Of a stretch of DNA of 64,000 nucleotides, positions 27,849-36,207 are shown one piece after another. The translations under genes were made by a program, and so were the position numbers. The DNA comes from Rhodoferax mekongensis (lineage in GTDB: Bacteria > Pseudomonadota > Gammaproteobacteria > Burkholderiales > Burkholderiaceae_C), in NCBI RefSeq assembly GCF_032191775.1, contig NZ_CP132507.1, forward strand, positions 2,133,001 through 2,197,000, read 5' to 3'. The notes under the pieces were generated by a model. That model had not been told where the DNA came from, made no database searches, and saw nothing but the letters and a program-made list of their open reading frames with translations. The first letter of the stretch is position 1. Every line of letters begins with the position of its first letter.

Positions 27849-29318
27849 TTGAACGTACCCGCCTCCACTGCTGGGAAGAAAATCATTCCTGTCGTCGCAT
27901 CACCGGACAAAGGGCCTATTGCCCCGCCACCCGGTGCCGACGAGGAGACGATTGCCCTGTACGAAGCGCACAAGAAGATTTATCCGCGCAGCGTGTCGGG
28001 CTACTTTTCGAAGTGGCGGTGGGCGTTGGTCTTCCTGACCCAGTTGGTGTTTTATGGATTGCCATGGCTGGAGTGGGGGCAGCGCCAAGCGGTGCTGTTT
28101 GATCTCGGGGCCCGGCGGTTCTATATCTTCAACCTTGTGCTGTACCCGCAGGACTTTGTGTATCTCACCGGCATTCTGGTGATCTCCGCACTGTCCTTGT
28201 TTTTGTTTACGGCGGTAGCAGGGCGTTTGTGGTGCGGCTATGCCTGCCCGCAAACGGTGTACACCGAAATCTTCCTGTGGTTGGAAAAGCTGGCGGAAGG
28301 GGACCGCTCTGCCCGCATGCGGCGTGACGCAGGTCCCTGGAATCTTGACAAAGTCTGGCGCAAAGCAGCCAAGCAGTTCATGTGGATTGCCGTTGGCTTG
28401 TGGACCGGTTTCACGTTCGTGGGTTACTTCACACCCATCCACAGTCTGGGCGCTGAATTCATGGCGTTGTCCATGGGCCCTTGGGAAACCTTCTGGGTGT
28501 TGTTCTACGGCTTTGCCACTTACGGCAATGCGGGCTACATGCGCGAGCAGGTCTGCAAATACATGTGCCCTTATGCGCGCTTCCAAAGCGCCATGTTTGA
28601 CAAAGACACCTTGATCGTGACCTACGACCAGGAGCGCGGGGAGCCACGGGGTGCCCGCTCCAAAAAGGCCGACATCGCAACCTTGAATCTGGGCGCCTGT
28701 GTGGACTGCAGCTTGTGCGTGCAAGTCTGCCCGACCGGCATTGATATCCGCAAAGGCTTGCAGTACGAGTGCATCGGTTGTGGTGCTTGTGCCGATGTGT
28801 GCGACACCGTAATGGAAAAAATGGGTTACGCCCGTGGCTTGGTGAAATACTCTACACAGAATGCCTTGAGTAAGCACTGGACCAATGCCCAAACCTTGCG
28901 TCATGTGCTTCGACCTCGTGTGCTGATCTACACCGGCATCCTGCTGGCCGTGGTAATCGCGATGCTGACCAGCCTGTGGTTGCGCGCGCCATTCAAAGTG
29001 GATGTGGAGCGCGACCGCGGCACTTTGGCGCGCATTGTGTCGGGCGGTCGTCTGGAGAATGTGTACCGCCTGCAAATCATGAACACCCGGGAAACTCCGC
29101 AAACCTATGAAGTCAGCGTCGAAGGGCTGCCGGGGTTAACGGTGTCGACCGATGCCAGCATGGAAGTTGGCCCTACCGAATCGCGCTGGATCGCCGTCCG
29201 TGTGCAGCTTCCCTACGAAGGTGCGGCTCCCGGTTCGTACCCCATCCATTTCACGGTGAAATCGGCCCCCGTGTCTGCCGTAGTGACTGAAAAATCCGTG
29301 TTTATTGTTCCGCGTTAA
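27849..29318 (+). CDS. ccoG: cbb3 oxidase accessory iron-sulfur protein CcoG (RdxA/FixG)
   Basis: A 489-residue membrane protein that reduces Cu2+ for cbb3 assembly. It has four to five N-terminal membrane helices with RLWCGYACPQTVY and EQVCKYMCPYARFQS. A dicluster ferredoxin domain follows (CVDCSLCVQVCPTGIDIR, then CIGCGACADVC), then a helix and a C-terminal Ig-like periplasmic domain. The start is TTG 27849, with AAAGGA five bases upstream; no ATG or GTG is available nearby. It belongs to the ccoNOQPG operon. Confidence 0.93.
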   Translation: MNVPASTAGKKIIPVVASPDKGPIAPPPGADEETIALYEAHKKIYPRSVSGYFSKWRWALVFLTQLVFYGLPWLEWGQRQAVLFDLGARRFYIFNLVLYPQDFVYLTGILVISALSLFLFTAVAGRLWCGYACPQTVYTEIFLWLEKLAEGDRSARMRRDAGPWNLDKVWRKAAKQFMWIAVGLWTGFTFVGYFTPIHSLGAEFMALSMGPWETFWVLFYGFATYGNAGYMREQVCKYMCPYARFQSAMFDKDTLIVTYDQERGEPRGARSKKADIATLNLGACVDCSLCVQVCPTGIDIRKGLQYECIGCGACADVCDTVMEKMGYARGLVKYSTQNALSKHWTNAQTLRHVLRPRVLIYTGILLAVVIAMLTSLWLRAPFKVDVERDRGTLARIVSGGRLENVYRLQIMNTRETPQTYEVSVEGLPGLTVSTDASMEVGPTESRWIAVRVQLPYEGAAPGSYPIHFTVKSAPVSAVVTEKSVFIVPR

Positions 29319-29330
29319 GAAAGACTGCTT

Positions 29331-29609
29331 ATGTCCAACCCTACAACCTCGTCCAACACTCCCGCTCCCTGGTGGAAGTTCGGTCATGTGTGGCTGGTAG
29401 TCTCCGGTCCGCTCATCGTGGTGGTGGCGAGTTTCCTGACCTTCTACATTGCTGTGCGTGGCATGGACCCCATCGTTGATGAAAACTACTACCAGGCCGG
29501 CTTGGACATCAACAAGTCTTTGGCGGCCAAACCTGAGAGCCTGGCCCCGGCCATGCAGGCACGCAACCATGCAGCGACAGGGGTAGTGCCCAACACTGCA
29601 CCGCGCTAA
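29331..29609 (+). CDS. FixH-like membrane protein
   Basis: A 92-residue protein with one membrane helix (about residues 20-42) and the FixH-type motif DPIVDENYYQAGLDINKS on the periplasmic side. It is shorter than rhizobial FixH, ending soon after this motif. Its place between ccoG and fnr fits a cbb3 assembly role. Confidence 0.82.
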   Translation: MSNPTTSSNTPAPWWKFGHVWLVVSGPLIVVVASFLTFYIAVRGMDPIVDENYYQAGLDINKSLAAKPESLAPAMQARNHAATGVVPNTAPR

Positions 29610-29631
29610 AGCGGATTTTCAGGAGCGATGT

Positions 29632-29868
29632 ATGCCGACAGGTAAATGGATGGCAGTCGTCTGGCCCGCTTTTCTGGCGGCCGGCGTACTGGAGATCGTG
29701 GTGTTTGCATTCATTGACCCACACGATCTGCATTGGCACGATGGCGCGCTACCGCTTTCACGCCAAGGGATTTACACCTTGGCGTTCTTCGTTTTCTGGG
29801 GGGTGACGCTGGCCTCCAGCGCCTTGACCGCCTTGCTCAATATGAGCGCTGCCGAGGTCAACGATTAG
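29632..29868 (+). CDS. Small membrane protein of unknown function in the cco cluster
   Basis: A 78-residue protein with two hydrophobic segments (about residues 6-27 and 47-70) joined by a His/Asp-rich loop (DPHDLHWHDG). AGGAG precedes its ATG. It follows the FixH-like gene by 22 bases and is probably the last gene of the cco operon. I do not recognise a named family. The His/Asp-rich loop could bind metal, but that is speculation. Confidence 0.75.
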   Translation: MPTGKWMAVVWPAFLAAGVLEIVVFAFIDPHDLHWHDGALPLSRQGIYTLAFFVFWGVTLASSALTALLNMSAAEVND

Positions 29869-29883
29869 GAGTTTGAGTCCCGC

Positions 29884-30684
29884 TCAGTTGCAGACCTTGG
29901 GGTTGACAATGTCCTTCAGGGCCTCTGTGTTCAAGATGCGCACATGGCGCTGCTTGACTTCCACAATGCCGTCTTCCACGAATTTGGAGAATGTACGGCT
30001 CACGGTCTCAAGCTTCAGACCCAAGTAGCTTCCAATCTCTTCGCGGGTCATCCGCAACACCAACTCGCTTTGCGAGAAGCCGCGGGCATGCAGGCGCTGA
30101 ACCAGGTTCAGCAGAAACGCAGCCAGTCGCTCTTCGGCTCGCATGCTGCCCAGAAGCAGCATCACGCCGTTTTCACGCACGATTTCGCGGCTCATGATCT
30201 TGTGGACATGGCGCTGCAGCGAATTCACTTCCCGCGAGAGCTCTTCAATGCGGTCAAAGGGCATGACGCAAACCTCGGCGTCTTCTAGAGCCACGGCATC
30301 GCATGTGTGGTGGTCGTTCACGATGCCATCGAGCCCTACGATCTCACCGGCCATTTGGAAGCCGGTCACCTGGTCGCGGCCGTCTTCAGAAGCAACGCAC
30401 GTTTTGAAGAAACCGGTGCGGATGGCAAACAGGCTGGTGAATTTTTCTCCGTTGCGGAAGAGGGTTGCTCCGCGTTTGACTTTGCGGCGGCTGGCTACCA
30501 CATCGTCGATTTTGTCCAGCTCTGCAGCGCTCAACCCCAAGGGCATGCACAGTTCGCGCAGGTTGCAGTTGGAGCAAGCCACTTTGATGGTGTGGGGGTT
30601 CAATGCCGCAGTCGCAACCGGAGTGATTGCGATAGAAGCGTGGGCGTCGTGAGACTTGGCGTTAGGCATTGCGTGTTCAAGCAT
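29884..30684 (-). CDS. fnr: FNR-type oxygen-sensing transcription regulator
   Basis: A 266-residue CRP/FNR-family regulator with the [4Fe-4S] cysteines: the N-terminal cluster CSNCNLRELC and a fourth Cys in HTCDAVA. Next come the cAMP-fold domain, the dimer helix and a C-terminal HTH (MTREEIGSYLGLKLETVSRTFSKF), whose E-SR contacts read TTGAT half sites. ATG 30684 is chosen because AGGGG lies six bases upstream; the frame opens 13 codons earlier, next to the FNR box. It is convergent with the cco operon and divergent from hemN, and probably regulates itself and the block's three boxes. Confidence 0.93.
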   Translation of the reverse strand: MLEHAMPNAKSHDAHASIAITPVATAALNPHTIKVACSNCNLRELCMPLGLSAAELDKIDDVVASRRKVKRGATLFRNGEKFTSLFAIRTGFFKTCVASEDGRDQVTGFQMAGEIVGLDGIVNDHHTCDAVALEDAEVCVMPFDRIEELSREVNSLQRHVHKIMSREIVRENGVMLLLGSMRAEERLAAFLLNLVQRLHARGFSQSELVLRMTREEIGSYLGLKLETVSRTFSKFVEDGIVEVKQRHVRILNTEALKDIVNPKVCN

Positions 30685-30734
30685 GGTGTTCCCCTGATGC
30701 AAGTCAATTATGGTCCCGGTCATCCTGAAACTCC

Positions 30735-30748
30735 TTGATGTAAATCAA
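30735..30748. promoter_or_regulatory. FNR box between fnr and hemN
   Basis: TTGATGTAAATCAA, a perfect consensus, extended to an 18-bp-arm palindrome by CTCC/GGAG on either side. It lies 51 bases from the fnr start and 52 bases from the hemN start, so it can control both. Confidence 0.9.
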
Positions 30749-30799
30749 GGAGTTTGGCGGGCGCTTCGGTCACAGTCTGTGCGCTAGCTTGGAGTATTC

Positions 30800-32200
30800 A
30801 TGAACGCAGCCATTGCATCCGCACCCATATCAGAACAACTATTGACCCGGTTTGATGTCTCCGGGCCGCGTTACACCTCGTACCCGACGGCGGATCGCTT
30901 TGTCGAGGCTTTCAGTGCGGACGATTACACCCAAGCCTTGCAGCAACGCCGGTCCGGGGCTGCTGCGCTGGCCTTGCCCTTGTCTCTCTACGTGCACATC
31001 CCATTTTGCGAATCGCTGTGCTACTACTGCGCTTGCAACAAGATTATCACCAAGCACCACGACAAGGCAGCTACGTATTTGCGCTACCTGACCCGGGAAG
31101 TGGAGCTGCACACGAAACTGATGGGAACGGGACAGTCCGTCAGCCAGTTGCACTTGGGTGGGGGCAGCCCCACCTTCTTAAGCGACGCTGAACTGCGGGA
31201 ACTCATGGCGATGCTGCGCCGCAACTTCAGCTTTGCCGCCGGCGGTGAATATTCCATAGAGGTGGATCCCCGCACGGTTGATGCATCGCGCCTGGATACC
31301 TTGGCCGAGCTTGGGTTCAACCGACTGAGCTTCGGCGTGCAAGACTTTGACCCCGCAGTGCAGAAGGCCGTGCACCGCGTGCAGCCTGCCGAGCAGGTAT
31401 TTGCCTTGGTCGACGCGGCACGGGCCCGCGGATTTGAGTCCATTAATGTGGACCTGATTTACGGCTTGCCCCGTCAAAGCCCCGAGTCGTTTGACCGTAC
31501 CCTGGCACAAGTGAATGCCTTGCGCCCTGACCGCATTGCCCTCTATGCCTATGCGCATCTGCCGGAGCGCTTCAAGCCCCAGCGGCGTATCGCCACAGTG
31601 GAGCTGCCCGGTGCCGCCTCCAAGGTGTCCATGTTGGCGCACTCACTGGCTTCCTTTATGGGGGCCGGCTATGTGTATGTGGGTATGGATCACTTTGCAT
31701 TGCCGGACGACTCGCTGGCCATCGCCAAACGTCAGGGGCGCTTGCACCGTAACTTCCAGGGCTACAGCACCCAGCCCGATTGCGACCTGATTGCCTTGGG
31801 GGTGTCTGCCATCGGCCGCATCGGTGCCACCTACAGCCAGAATGCCAAGACACTGGAAGAGTATTACGACTACCTGGACCAAGGGCGCTTCCCCATCGTG
31901 CGGGGCATGGCCGTTACGCGTGACGACCTGGTGCGCCGTGCGGTGATCATGGCGCTCATGTGCCAAGGCCAGCTGCAGTTTGAATCTATCAATCTTGCGT
32001 ATCTGTTGGACTTCAAAACCTACTTTGCCGCTGAACTCAATACCTTGCGAGGCTTGGAAGAGCAGGGTCTGGTGACGCTGGATGACAACGGTATCCAAGT
32101 GACCAGCCAAGGGTGGTTCTTTGTGCGCGCCGTCGCTATGGTGTTTGACCGTTACCTGCAAATCGACCGTACCCGCGCCCGCTTCTCCAAAATCATTTAA
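30800..32200 (+). CDS. hemN: Oxygen-independent coproporphyrinogen III dehydrogenase
   Basis: Radical-SAM enzyme making protoporphyrinogen IX without oxygen, supplying haem for low-oxygen respiration. The 466-residue protein opens with SGPRYTSYPTADRF and has the cluster motif CESLCYYCACNK (CxxxCxxC, about residues 69-76, with the extra Cys of HemN). LHLGGGSPTFLS follows, then IEVDPRTVD and NRLSFGVQDFDP. GGAG precedes the ATG. It shares an FNR box with fnr. Confidence 0.96.
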   Translation: MNAAIASAPISEQLLTRFDVSGPRYTSYPTADRFVEAFSADDYTQALQQRRSGAAALALPLSLYVHIPFCESLCYYCACNKIITKHHDKAATYLRYLTREVELHTKLMGTGQSVSQLHLGGGSPTFLSDAELRELMAMLRRNFSFAAGGEYSIEVDPRTVDASRLDTLAELGFNRLSFGVQDFDPAVQKAVHRVQPAEQVFALVDAARARGFESINVDLIYGLPRQSPESFDRTLAQVNALRPDRIALYAYAHLPERFKPQRRIATVELPGAASKVSMLAHSLASFMGAGYVYVGMDHFALPDDSLAIAKRQGRLHRNFQGYSTQPDCDLIALGVSAIGRIGATYSQNAKTLEEYYDYLDQGRFPIVRGMAVTRDDLVRRAVIMALMCQGQLQFESINLAYLLDFKTYFAAELNTLRGLEEQGLVTLDDNGIQVTSQGWFFVRAVAMVFDRYLQIDRTRARFSKII

Positions 32201-32209
32201 CCTGCCCGG

Positions 32210-32893
32210 ATGCAGTCGTCTCTGGCAGTTGCCGCTTTGTTGATGGGCCTCGTGGGCGGGCCTCATTGTCTTGCCATGTGCGGGGCGGCTTGCGCAGGCA
32301 TCGGGCAGGCCGCAGGCGCCAGAGGCACGACGGCCATGCTGAGTTTCCAAGCGGGCAGAGTCATAGGCTATGCAGCACTGGGGGCACTTGCGGCTGCTTC
32401 GGTGCAAGGCTTGGGTTGGCTCACCGTGCAATCCGCTGCGCTGAGGCCGGTCTGGTCCTTGTTGCACGTGGCGGCTTCGGTTCTGGGGCTCGTCCTTCTG
32501 TTCTCGGGGCGGCAACCTCTTTGGCTGCAAGCCGGTGCACGCAGCATCTGGGCCCGCGTGCGCAAAGTGTCGGCGGGAGGTGCGTTTGCGGCTCCCATGG
32601 GCTTGGGCGTGGTGTGGTCCCTGCTGCCTTGCGGATTGCTGTACTCCGCCTTGCTGCTGGCCTCCCTGTCAGGGGAACCGCTATCCGGTGCTGCGACCAT
32701 GGCCCTTTTTGCGCTGGGGACCACACTCACCATGATGGCAGGTCCCTGGCTCTGGTTACGCTTGGGTCTGTCGCGCATGGGTGATGGCACTTGGGGTATG
32801 CGATTGGCCGGGGCGGCCTTGGCAGTAGCCTCGACGTGGGCTTTGTGGATGGGATTGGTGCACAATAAAGCACCATGGTGTGCCGTCGTCTGA
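32210..32893 (+). CDS. TauE/SafE-like (UreH-type) membrane protein
   Basis: A 227-residue membrane protein with about six helices. It carries the family's opening GLVGGPHCLAMCGAACAG and, in mid-protein, GVVWSLLPCGLLYSALLLAS. Such proteins are often found beside cbb3 clusters and are called 'sulfite exporter TauE/SafE family' or CcoH-like, with a likely role in copper handling or cytochrome assembly; the conserved Cys-x3-Cys supports metal contact. It follows hemN by nine bases, so it is probably in the same FNR-controlled operon. Confidence 0.82.
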   Translation: MQSSLAVAALLMGLVGGPHCLAMCGAACAGIGQAAGARGTTAMLSFQAGRVIGYAALGALAAASVQGLGWLTVQSAALRPVWSLLHVAASVLGLVLLFSGRQPLWLQAGARSIWARVRKVSAGGAFAAPMGLGVVWSLLPCGLLYSALLLASLSGEPLSGAATMALFALGTTLTMMAGPWLWLRLGLSRMGDGTWGMRLAGAALAVASTWALWMGLVHNKAPWCAVV

Positions 32894-32899
32894 CACTGA

Positions 32900-34036
32900 A
32901 TGACATCGTCTTCAGGCGGCCCATCGCCCACGCAGACCCAAGGAAAGTCCGCCTGCATGCACGACCCCGCCAACCTGGATGAGAAGCTACGGATTGAAGA
33001 CCTGCGCAGCTTCAATATTCTGGATACGCCTGCCGAACAGGCCTATGACGATGTGGTCAGCTTGGCCTCCTACATTTGCGATACGCCCATAGCGCTGATC
33101 TCGTTGGTGGATGAAGATCGCCAATGGTTCAAAGCCCGACAGGGTTTGAGCGCCATGGAGACGCCCCGTGGCCAAGCCTTTTGTGCCCACGCTATCGTGG
33201 AGCCTGACAAAGTTTTGGAAGTGCCTGATGCCCTGCTTGACGCGCGCTTTCTAGACAATCCCTTGGTGACCGGCGACCCTGGCATTCGCTTTTATGCCGG
33301 TGCGCCCCTGTTGACGCCCTCCGGTGCGGCTCTTGGCACCGTATGTGTGATCGACAGAGTCCCGCGCAAACTTACAGAACGTCAGTCATTGGCCCTGCAG
33401 GCGCTGTCTCGCCAAGTGGTGCAATTGTTGGCCTTGCGTCGCGCCAATGCTGAGCTGGAGTTGGTGGCCAAAGCGCAAACACTGCGCCAGCAGCAACTTG
33501 AAAACCACCAGCGCCGTATCGAAGAGCTGAACCAAGACCTGCAGGAGCAGACGCTCACCGATCCGCTGACGGCATTGAAGAACCGTCGCGCCTTTGACAC
33601 GTTGCTGGCCAACGAGTTCGCACGTTCGCAGCGCTCCAAGTCGCCCCTGTGTCTGTTGATGGTAGATGCAGATCACTTCAAGGCCTACAACGATGCTTTC
33701 GGCCATGTGGCCGGCGACCAGGCCTTGATGTTTATCGCACTGGCCATCAAGAGTCAGGCTCGCGCTTACGACCACGTGGCCCGCTATGGTGGCGAAGAGT
33801 TTTGCGTCATCCTGCCCGACACCAAACTCAACGAAGCGCTGCTGGTGGCCGAGCGTATCCGCGAAGCTATCAAGGGCATCATCGGTTTACGCCGACCCAT
33901 GACTGGCAGTATCGGCGTGGCGTATTCCGAAGGTGTCAACAGCCCCAAACGTTTGGTTGAGCTGGCCGATAACGCGATGTACCTGGCCAAGCAAGGGGGG
34001 CGTGATCGGGTGGAGCTTTTTTTGCCCCCGATCTGA
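32900..34036 (+). CDS. GAF-domain diguanylate cyclase
   Basis: A 378-residue soluble protein. The GAF domain (about residues 45-180) starts with LRIEDLRSFNILDTPAEQAYDD, a common sensor type. A coiled coil (about 185-215) and a GGDEF domain (about 215-375) follow, with the active-site GGEEF in RYGGEEFCVILP, so it should make c-di-GMP. No clear I-site RxxD is visible five residues upstream of the motif; the local sequence is ARAYDHVARYGGEEF. Last gene on the left before the dusA fragment. Confidence 0.9.
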   Translation: MTSSSGGPSPTQTQGKSACMHDPANLDEKLRIEDLRSFNILDTPAEQAYDDVVSLASYICDTPIALISLVDEDRQWFKARQGLSAMETPRGQAFCAHAIVEPDKVLEVPDALLDARFLDNPLVTGDPGIRFYAGAPLLTPSGAALGTVCVIDRVPRKLTERQSLALQALSRQVVQLLALRRANAELELVAKAQTLRQQQLENHQRRIEELNQDLQEQTLTDPLTALKNRRAFDTLLANEFARSQRSKSPLCLLMVDADHFKAYNDAFGHVAGDQALMFIALAIKSQARAYDHVARYGGEEFCVILPDTKLNEALLVAERIREAIKGIIGLRRPMTGSIGVAYSEGVNSPKRLVELADNAMYLAKQGGRDRVELFLPPI

Positions 34037-34076
34037 GTCGGCAGCGGGTTGGGAGCGGGGCTGGGATAATCAAACC

Positions 34077-34187
34077 ATGCCCGCTATAGAAAACCAGTCT
34101 GCTGTGCCGGACTCACTCTGGCGCCTGTCCGTTGCGCCCATGATGGATTGGGCCGATAGTCGTAAAAAGTACTATTTAAATCAATGA
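34077..34187 (+). pseudogene. dusA: Severed 5' end of dusA (left junction of the island)
   Basis: The first 25 codons read MPAIENQSAVPDSLWRLSVAPMMDW, ending in the same SVWRLSVAPMMDW-type start as the full dusA at 60.9 kb (LWRLSVAPMMDW against VWRLSVAPMMDW). After the shared bases ATGATGGATTGG (34140-34151) the frame departs from dusA and stops eleven codons later. This is the original chromosomal start of dusA, cut off by insertion of foreign DNA. Confidence 0.88.
34140..34151 (+). repeat. Left attachment core (attL) in dusA
   Basis: ATGATGGATTGG, identical to 61009-61020 and lying at the codons for MMDW of dusA. Sequence similarity continues to the left of it (chromosomal dusA) but not to the right, as expected for an attL in the 5' part of dusA. 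Confidence 0.75.
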
Positions 34188-34430
34188 CTTACGACTTTTT
34201 GAAATCGTGATGTAGCACTTTCGTAGCACCGAAATTGAAGTATCGAATGGCGGTATTCACTTTTTGTGGAAAAAAGCTGCCCCAATTTTGTGTTGTCATT
34301 GCGGTTTTCAACTTGGGGTTGGGCCTTGGCTTGAAATTAAACGCTCCAAATTTCGACTGACCGCCACTGCACTGAGCAAAAAAGATCAGCTCTAGGTCGT
34401 TGCTTGTCAGGAAGTTAGCTTGTGGCTAAA
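34188..34430. other. AT-rich non-coding island end
   Basis: No gene is visible. It holds the paired GTAGCAC repeats, an 8-bp inverted repeat AGTCGTAA/TTACGACT (34158-34165 and 34189-34196) followed by TTTTT, and a 12-base match to dusA (GACCGCCACTGC, 34359-34370). This is where an integrase gene or its remains might be expected; none is seen. Confidence 0.6.
34212..34229 (+). repeat. Paired GTAGCAC repeats near the left island end
   Basis: Two direct copies (34212-34218 and 34223-34229), eleven bases apart, about one helical turn. Three further copies lie near the right end. They are candidate integrase arm-binding sites. Confidence 0.6.
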
Positions 34431-34446
34431 CTGTATAAATGTACAG
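34431..34446. promoter_or_regulatory. LexA (SOS) box before umuD
   Basis: CTGTATAAATGTACAG, a perfect CTGT-N8-ACAG operator. It overlaps the first ATG of the umuD frame (34439), so either transcription starts upstream of the box or the real umuD start is further downstream. Confidence 0.9.
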
Positions 34447-34882
34447 TAATTGCGTTAGCTACCCGCCGGTGCCCATCACCGCCACTCCCTGCCTACTGGA
34501 CCTCGTCCCCACGCGCATTTGCGCAGGCTTTCCCAGCCCGGCGGAAGACTTGGGAGCTGAACGCATTGATCTGTCCAAAGTCCTGATCACCCACCCGCAG
34601 GCCACCTTCCTGCAACGTGTCTCCGGTCACTCCATGAAGGATGCCGGCATTTTCGACAACGACATACTGGTCATTGACCGCGCCATCAAGCCACGGCACA
34701 AGATGATCGTGGTCGCTGTGGTGGATGGCGAGTTCACCGTCAAACAGCTTTTTCAGCGTGCCGGACGGGTCAAGCTTCAAGCCGCCAACCCTACCTATCC
34801 TGACATAGTGCCCAAGGAAGGCCAGACCATCGAGATCTGGGGTGTGGTCACCAGCTGCATCAAGCAGTTTCCATCCGCCTGA
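34439..34882 (+). CDS. umuD: UmuD-like SOS peptidase, subunit of an error-prone polymerase
   Basis: A protein of at most 147 residues from the S24/LexA-like family, self-cleaved on RecA filaments to activate translesion polymerase V. It shows the cleavage-region [10 protein letters not shown] (usual Cys/Ala-Gly position: CAGF), the catalytic Ser in [12 protein letters not shown] (about residue 64) and Lys in [10 protein letters not shown] (about residue 101). The N-terminal dozen residues are doubtful because the LexA operator overlaps ATG 34439; GTG 34469 is an alternative start. First gene of a LexA-controlled operon with umuC. Confidence 0.88.
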   Translation: MYSNCVSYPPVPITATPCLLDLVPTRICAGFPSPAEDLGAERIDLSKVLITHPQATFLQRVSGHSMKDAGIFDNDILVIDRAIKPRHKMIVVAVVDGEFTVKQLFQRAGRVKLQAANPTYPDIVPKEGQTIEIWGVVTSCIKQFPSA

Positions 34883-34902
34883 CTCATGGCCTTGGTCACT
34901 CC

Positions 34903-36204
34903 ATGTACGCCCTGGTAGACGGCAACAACTTCTATGTGTCCTGTGAGCGGGTTTTTAGGCCGAGCCTAAATGGACTGCCGGTGGTCGTTCTATCCAATAA
35001 CGATGGTTGCGCCATTGCCCGTAGCAACGAAGCAAAAGCGCTGGGTATTGCCATGGGTGCCCCTTGGTTCCAAATCAAACACTTGGCTGAGGATGCCGGC
35101 TTGGTAGCCCTGTCTGCCAACTTCGCTCTGTACGGCGACATGTCCGACCGGATGATGAGCCTAGCAGCAGGCCTTGGCCCAGCCCAAGAGATCTACAGCA
35201 TCGATGAATCCTTCATCGACCTCAGTGGCGTCAAAGGTGACCTCGTTGAGCGCAGTCACAAGATCCGGGCTCGCATCCTGCAGTGGGTAGGCATTCCCTG
35301 CGGTATCGGTATCGGTCCCACCAAGACCCTGGCCAAGCTCGCCAATCACATTGCCAAAACCGCCGAACGCAAGCCGGGTGTCTACCCCGACAAGCTCTCC
35401 CAAGTCTGTAATCTGGCTGCACTGGATCAAGCAGAGCGTGACGCCGTGTACGCAGCCACCGCGGCAGGCGAGGTCTGGGGTGTGGGCAGGCAGATCAGCA
35501 AGCAGCTGCAAGCCGGTGGCATCCATACCGTGCTGGATCTGATGAAGCTAGACCCAGCCACCGTGCGAAGCAAATGGAACGTGGTGCTGGAGAGAACCGT
35601 TCGGGAGCTTCAAGGCACCCCGTGCATCGATCTGGATCACAGCCCAGCAGCCAAGAAGGAGATTGCCTGCACGCGATCCTTTGGGCGACCCATCACCGAG
35701 CAACATCACATCGCTGAAGCAGTCACAGAGTTTGCTTCTCGAGCGGCGGAGAAGGTCCGGAAGCAACACAGCCAGGCAGGACAGGTACTTGTCTTCATTC
35801 GTACAAGCCCGTTTCGCAAAGATGCGCAGTACAGCCGCTCCATGGTCACGCCGTTACGACACCCCAGTGCTGATACCACCTGCATCGTCAAAGCAGCCCT
35901 TCAAGGCCTGAACCATATCTTCAAACAGGGATTCAACTACGCCAAAGCCGGGGTGATGCTGCTGGACCTGCAACCCGATACCAACCAGCAGGCAGAACTG
36001 GATCTGGAGGATGGCGACTCCGAAGAAGACCGCACCAAACTCATGACTGCCATGGACACCCTGAACCAACGTTTCGGCAAAGGCACAGTCCTGACCGCCA
36101 GTGCTGGCCTGGATGGAATGCGAAGAGAGTGGTCCATGAAGCAACTGCGGAGAACCCCGGCGTACACCACCCGGTGGGATGACATGCCAGTGGCAAGAGC
36201 GTGA
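34903..36204 (+). CDS. umuC: UmuC-like Y-family DNA polymerase V subunit
   Basis: A 433-residue translesion polymerase. It begins [18 protein letters not shown] (first catalytic Asp) and has [10 protein letters not shown] (catalytic Asp-Glu, about residue 107) and [19 protein letters not shown] typical of UmuC. The helix-hairpin-helix region is [12 protein letters not shown], and the little-finger and C-terminal UmuC-specific region includes [23 protein letters not shown]. It follows umuD by 20 bases. Full length, with no disruption. Confidence 0.94.
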   Translation: MYALVDGNNFYVSCERVFRPSLNGLPVVVLSNNDGCAIARSNEAKALGIAMGAPWFQIKHLAEDAGLVALSANFALYGDMSDRMMSLAAGLGPAQEIYSIDESFIDLSGVKGDLVERSHKIRARILQWVGIPCGIGIGPTKTLAKLANHIAKTAERKPGVYPDKLSQVCNLAALDQAERDAVYAATAAGEVWGVGRQISKQLQAGGIHTVLDLMKLDPATVRSKWNVVLERTVRELQGTPCIDLDHSPAAKKEIACTRSFGRPITEQHHIAEAVTEFASRAAEKVRKQHSQAGQVLVFIRTSPFRKDAQYSRSMVTPLRHPSADTTCIVKAALQGLNHIFKQGFNYAKAGVMLLDLQPDTNQQAELDLEDGDSEEDRTKLMTAMDTLNQRFGKGTVLTASAGLDGMRREWSMKQLRRTPAYTTRWDDMPVARA

Positions 36205-36207
36205 AAC

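Noticed and set aside
34077..34187. The dusA fragment as a short functional gene
   Set aside because: It stops 11 codons after the attachment core and lacks all catalytic parts of dihydrouridine synthase.
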